This document shows, in pieces, positions 58,570 to 64,000 of a stretch of 64,000 nt of DNA (positions within the stretch are counted from its first letter, which is position 1; each line of letters starts with the position of its first letter). The notes under the pieces are model-generated. The model saw only the letters and a list, made by a program, of their open reading frames with translations. It ran no database searches and was not told where the DNA came from. The stretch lies in contig MPNW01000053.1 in NCBI GenBank assembly GCA_011800805.1, positions 1 through 64,000 on the forward strand, read 5' to 3'. Source of the DNA: Hirudo medicinalis (lineage: Eukaryota; Annelida; Clitellata; Hirudinida; Hirudinidae). The translations under genes and the position numbers were made by a program.

Positions 58570-61500
58570 ATGGCTGAATATCTGGGATGGGCTGGCAAGC
58601 TGATCTCAAAAGTGGGAGGATTTTACAGTGACATGAATCCTGCAACACTGACTGGAGCAAATGATGTCATCATAATCAAGCAGGAGGATGGCACATACAA
58701 TACATCTCCCTGGCACATTAGATTTGGAAAGATGGGAGTTTTTTGGACTAGTGAGAACAATGTTAGTTGATTTTGAGATCCTTATAAAGGCATTTTGTTC
58801 TGTGCAAGTCCTGTCATTAGCAATTTGTAAGAGATTGTTATGTAATCAACAGCACTTGATTACACAACTCTAGTTAATAGTGCTTCTGTTTTTGCAGAAT
58901 CTTAACTCATGATTTTGACCCGTTTAAATCCCTACTGCCTCTATTTTTAAGCAGATTTAAATATTATACTTTATTGCTTTAAATTTCTTTCATTATCATT
59001 TCCACATTTTTGTAATTCTTAACTTATGCCTCTTTATTTCACTTGTGTGCTTGTCTTTTGAAATTACTTAGCTTTGTTCATTGAAAATGCATGTAAACAA
59101 ATCACATGATTTCCTACTCATGTCATCAAAAAAGTTGAAAGTTAATTATGAATAACTTAGAATTTAAAGTTCCTATAAGCAAATGAAATTATTAATTATT
59201 AAAATATCCAAAGCTAAAAATAATTTCATTAAGAATATCTTAAGCTTGCAAAAGATATTATATTTAGTTTCTTCCTTCCAAGTTTAAGTTACAAAAAACA
59301 CACCGAAATAGAGACATGATCAGTAACATTGAAGCATGGCACAGACAACACGTGCTTATGTTGTCGTCTGCCAGTTTAATGTTTCTACTTTGGAGTCCTT
59401 AAGTTCTCCTTTAACTCGAATTGGTGCCACAAACCATTGTTTCTGAAGTTATTTTTAGTAATTGTATTTCATATGTTTGTTACTTCAAATATAAATGTAG
59501 TGCCTTAATGTACTGCGTCAGAAAAAGAAAGTTGTATGCAAAGCAATTATTATGTAATGTGTAGACATTAAGCAATATTTTGAAAATAAATTATGCATAA
59601 TAATGATATAATAATAATGATTAATATAATAATTTTTGTAGTATTGTGTAATAATAATTGTATTGAAATTAAATATTACTGCTAAATGTCATTCTGAATA
59701 AAAGCTGAAAATAATAGCAAACAATGCTTTTCATGACAGGTGGACGTAGAAATAAATGGGCAGCAAGTCAACTTGCCCATGAAACTGGGAACGGCAGGAG
59801 ATGCGATTTTCGCAATTAACTTTGAGGATCTTGTGGTAGGTTGATTGCTATTATTGGGTCTTTACGAGTTACTCCTCATCATATTTTAATAACAACAAAT
59901 TATTGCTGTTTGAATCAGAATCATAATCGATCAGATTCAATGACTTTGCGATCAGAACTCTGCCATTTACATAAGACGTGATTGAGAGCTTAATGATGGC
60001 ATCAATAATAACGATAACACTGATCTGGATATGCCATTGAGTTGTGCATTATTAGGCTATGCAGAATGTTTGTGGGTGTTGGGCCCTAGAAATAACTAAC
60101 AGTGATGATAACATTGGTAAAAAAATTAACCACGTTATAACTAAAAATGTTCACAAATTGGTCTACCAAGCAGCAAAAATATTTGGCAGTGTTTATGAAC
60201 TATTTTCAATTAATCCCCTAATGTAAAGTGACATTACTTTCAATGGTTGGTTTGGTCTCAGTGTTATTTCATCTCCGTTTGGCTTAATTTGTTCATTTAG
60301 TCACCTAAAATGTTAAATTTGCATGATTGCACGAGTCATCTTTAATTTTCATTAATGGAGAATGAATGCAACATGACGATATCAATCATTGATTAAAGAT
60401 TATTTGTCAAGCATTCATAAAACGTCCAACAACTGAGTCATGTTTGCTTAAAAATAAGGATTCATTGGAAATCCTAAGATAAAATTTATTGAAAATTACC
60501 TCATTTGTAACCCTTTGAACTTTTTCTTAACAAATATGCAAACCTAAACGTAATGAAAATTCTGCAGTTAAATTGATGTCGAAACAATTTACGTGCGTCT
60601 AAAACACGATTGACACATGCAATCCAGCAACAGTTCAACCAAAATATCAGCAACTCGGTCAGAACAAACATCGGCACTGAATCGAACGGCAAGCAGCGGG
60701 AACAATGTTCGGGCACTGCCGCATTGCTCCGGCCTCGAGATTTAGATGCCAATGTTAGTATCTACCGCCACTAAATGTGAACGAGATCGTGCGACTCGAG
60801 AAGTCCAATTGAGGGTTGATCGAACCATGAACAACACTCGGCCGAATCAGAGTGTGATGAGTTTAAGGATCTTCAATCTAAAATTGAAGATGTTATTTGA
60901 TGGAAGCTAGTAGCTTGTACAGCAATATAGTCTATCTGATACTTCTAATGTTTACATTAAACTGTATTTGAATATGCAGTAGGGAGGAACATTGATGTCG
61001 CGTTAATTTGAAACATTTTCATTGATCCTATGTAACTTTTGACATTTAAGGATAGCAGTTCAAAGACGGTCGAATCTAACTTCTCAGTAGCTGTCGACAA
61101 AACAAATGCAAATTCAGAAGACATGTCCATTAAGATGGAGGAGTGCACGATTCCGATGGATTGCGAACATCAATTGTGCGAGGAATCCAACGAACCGGTC
61201 ATACCCCTTTCTAAAATGAGATGCAACAGTCTGCCACAGATTTCGTTGGAAGATTTGAAGATGCCAATGGAAGTCAAGGCCCTCAGTGACAATAGTTCTG
61301 ATGCTGAGGTGGATAGCAGTGCTGAAGATGATCAGGGGTGGTAAGCAAAATTTAATCCCCATTGTTGATTTTGCTCTAATTTTGTCTAAATAATAGATAA
61401 TAATAGTTAATTTATAAGGCGCCATGTGCTCAATGATGAATTCTTAGTTATTTTTTTATCAATTTTGACCACAATTCTATCCTCAGCATTGTCGGGTCAC

Positions 61501-63858
61501 TTCCTTCTCAAACAAATGAGTTCCTCTCCTCCCTGAGGCAGCTCAAAAACTCTCCTGCTTCAAATTTGGAAGAATTGAATTGGCCGTGGAATCCGGAGCC
61601 TCCTTCCAGCGACAACAGGAACAACAACATTGCCAATGTGGTCAGCCAAGCCCCAGAAGCCAAAGAAGGTGGATGCCGTTTGGTTTTCTAGTCGTGCACT
61701 TCAGATAGTCAACTGAGACGTGCACTTTAACTTTGAAAATAAAATGATCTTGCCAAAGTATCACCTGGATTAATTGGACCAATTAACGATTACCTGCTGT
61801 AATCATCCTCTTGTCTCAAATTATTTCTTAATTGGATACATCACTATTGATATCGGTCTAAGAATTGATATTATTATATAATTGATAACAACAATTTAGG
61901 ACAAGACAAGAAAGAAACATCTACCAAAGGCAAAGCTGAAGGGATTTATTTGGATCAGCTGATCGACGATCCTGAACTCATGTCGCTTTACATATATCCA
62001 AACAAGTATGTTGGATGTAGTTCATATTTCCAATGCATCAGTTCAGTGCTGCCTGAATTACTGATGTAATTGGAAATGTAATGATATGAATGAGTTGTCT
62101 TCAAACTTGACTGATGTAGATTTGAATGAAACTATTGTGATTAAATGATTTTGAAAGGTTATTACATAATTAGAGTTTTTTAATTTTTGCCAAAGAAAGA
62201 CTTAAATACATAACTAAAACTTATCTAAAGATTGCTACATAGTTCTCTGGTTGTAAAGTCATCACAAACATTACATGATATTTGATTGAATATTGCAGTA
62301 AACTTGATGAGATAGCTCACCATGCTCAAGATCTCCCCAAAGACGTGGACTGTAGGTCAGATCCTGGTCTACCCTTGTCTCCATTCTCCGCTCCTCACTC
62401 CCCTGTGCCATTTGATGAAGGTCACAAGTTGAGGATGAGGGCCATGTCTTTTTCTGCAAGTGATACAGAGACCATGAGGTAACACTATTACTCGTGTCAG
62501 TGATGGTTATAACTGTAGACTTAACCTACATATGTAGATTCAGCCTTGAAGAATCAAATGCCACTTTTAAATTTGTGATCTCAATATGGGGTAATATATT
62601 TATGTCGTAGTATGAATTATGCATAAAAATATGCATAATGGTTTTATATGGTTTAACAACAACGTCTTCGACAGTTCCTCGATATCTAGATTGGACTCGA
62701 AGGCAGCATCAGTGCTCAAAGACCATCAACAAGAAGATTTGACTCCTGCCTTTTGCAGTTTCTCGAACATCGACATGTCTCTATGTGGAGGGTCAGAAGA
62801 TTTGCACGAATCTGCACTTTTGGAGAAGTTTGAGCAGAACAAGGTGTCCTTCAAGCAGTTTGCCTCCAATCCTGCACTGCTGAACGACCCGGCTCTGGTT
62901 GTTCGGATTGGTGGAAAGTAAACAATCGCTTTGAATATTTTAAAGATTAAGCAGAATATTAAGTAAGTTTAAGGCTCTGACAATTTCTAATCTTCTTCTG
63001 TTTTGTTTTGTCTTTTGCAAAAGGAGGCAGATTATTTGCTGCTTACTTATTAAGAACTTTTAAAATGGATTTTGTTATTACAAAAATCAACTTTTTTAAT
63101 TAAAAGTCATTTAAGGTTTTGTGACTAGAGTAGCATTTGATTCTGTGATTTAATGAGTGATAGAAAATCTTGCGAGCGGCTAGGATTAGAACTCCTTCGA
63201 CCTATCGGCTTACGAGATTTTATTAGTCGACTGAAGTAACAACAATTACAGGTATTTGTTGCAAGTAACGTTAGATTAGGTGGTGTTTTAGCCACAACTG
63301 TTGACTGTGTTTATTGATTCTTGATTATTTCATCTTGTCAAGATTCTTCAAGTGGGCAGTTGCATCTTCCATGATCATGTGTACTCTTGCATTCCAAGAA
63401 CCATTGCCAGATGTGAGTAGACATTTCAGCAAAATATCAAGTTGGCTTGAAAGCCTATTTCAATCCCTCACCAATCAGCAAATCACTGTGAGTGAAAATG
63501 TAATGAGTATTTTCTGGGTTTTGAACCCAGCAGTGATCAGCAAGAAGCCAATGCATCATCCCTGTATTTGATTTCTTAATTTAAAGTGTACTAGAGTTTG
63601 CCTTACAGTGCCAGTGACTTTGGTTATGCATTTTTTACTCATCAATTGAAGGAAACCAGAGATTCTCTAATGAAGCAACACATGCCACAGAAAAGCATTT
63701 CACACAGGAGAAGGTGGTTGGGAGGTTGGTTCAGTGGCAGGGAAAAGGAATCCACCGGTGGCAGAGTGGCCCAGTTGGTAGTGGACAGTGGAATTGAAAG
63801 CGACGGTAGCGGTCCTCTGATTGCACCCGAACCCAGTCCTCCGATTATGCATAATGAG
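58570..63858 (+). CDS. Lipin (phosphatidate phosphatase), 5' part; continues beyond window
   Basis: Lipins dephosphorylate phosphatidate to diacylglycerol and co-regulate transcription. Exons by GT/AG with agreeing phases: 58570-58761 (ATG), 59740-59835, 61051-61340, 61487-61668, 61900-62005, 62299-62478, 62675-62917, 63343-63412, 63652-63858. The N-terminal N-LIP domain is clear (MNPATLTGANDVIIIKQEDG, SPWHIRFGKMGV, VDVEINGQQVNLPMKLG). The middle is Ser/Pro-rich and variable. Later exons match the conserved pre-catalytic region: DMSLCGG, FKQFASNPALLNDPALVVRI, FKWAVASS...LAFQEPLPD, MPQKS...RRRWLGGWFSG. The catalytic DxDGT is not yet reached, so it must lie right of 64,000. The gene is conserved and open in all exons. 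Confidence 0.9.
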
Positions 63859-64000
63859 GTAAATTGGGGCATTTTGAAGATATTGTTCTGAGCCAACGAA
63901 TCATATTAGTGCTGGCATAATAAGAGGCATTTAACCTATAATCGCTTGTGAGGAGGGCCTCCATGCTAATGGATCTTGTTCAAAACCCAGCTCTCTTCTG

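Noticed and set aside
63170..63245. Weak tRNA-like pattern in a lipin intron
   Set aside because: Only a loose B-box match; stems do not pair.
1..64000. CRISPR arrays, phage or integrase modules
   Set aside because: No regularly spaced direct repeats with unique spacers and no integrase or phage structural genes seen.

Overview
This window joins two unrelated kinds of DNA. Bases 1 to about 22,634 are GC-rich, intron-free, operon-packed bacterial sequence. Gene content, GC-rich third codon positions and protein style all fit Burkholderia (inference). From about 22,635 to 64,000 the sequence is AT-rich, gene-poor, intron-rich and full of transposon relics and microsatellites, and it carries animal genes: chitin synthase, Frizzled, lipin, BTB/POZ proteins and an eIF4A fragment. 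The animal is probably an arthropod or another chitin-making invertebrate; I cannot name it. The switch falls inside a bacterial lipoprotein gene with no transition, so a chimeric scaffold or contaminant join is much more likely than gene transfer.

Bacterial part. Reading leftward from about 10.1 kb is one operon-like set: an 80-residue peptide with a double-glycine leader, a membrane fusion protein, an ABC transporter with a C39 leader peptidase, a TolC-type outer-membrane channel, a malonyl-CoA acyltransferase, an acyl carrier protein, and a protein joining a FabL-like enoyl reductase to a ketosynthase and a chain-length-factor-like domain. The first half is a microcin-type export system. 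The second half is a small iterative fatty-acid/polyketide synthase resembling PUFA or heterocyst-glycolipid synthases. The hypothesis that the exported peptide is acylated by the synthase is the most interesting thing here. Next come a two-subunit molybdenum hydroxylase (iorAB-like), a wecB-type epimerase, a long divergent regulatory region with a sigma-54-like site, a secreted helical-barrel protein and glmS (an amino-sugar/polysaccharide locus), then tRNA-Arg, uppP, a 28-residue membrane peptide, an aldose epimerase and the start of a LysM lipoprotein. At least five single-base deletions break otherwise good genes in this part. This looks like uncorrected long-read error rather than decay.

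Animal part. 23.4-31.4 kb: a tandem family of BTB-BACK proteins with a jacalin-like C-terminal exon (one intact, one with a single frameshift, one decayed). 27.5-33.2 kb: pieces of non-LTR retrotransposons and dispersed repeats. 33.4-44.9 kb: a complete chitin synthase gene on the minus strand with about 18 exons, one intron holding a retrotransposon relic and a 609-base N gap. 45-55 kb: mostly non-coding, with a 50-bp tandem duplication, microsatellites, an 802-bp non-autonomous hAT element with perfect target-site duplications, and an internally deleted eIF4A copy whose breakpoint is a lone N. 55.3-57.0 kb: an intronless Frizzled gene (minus strand). 58.6-63.9 kb: the 5' exons of a lipin gene (plus strand), continuing past the window edge.
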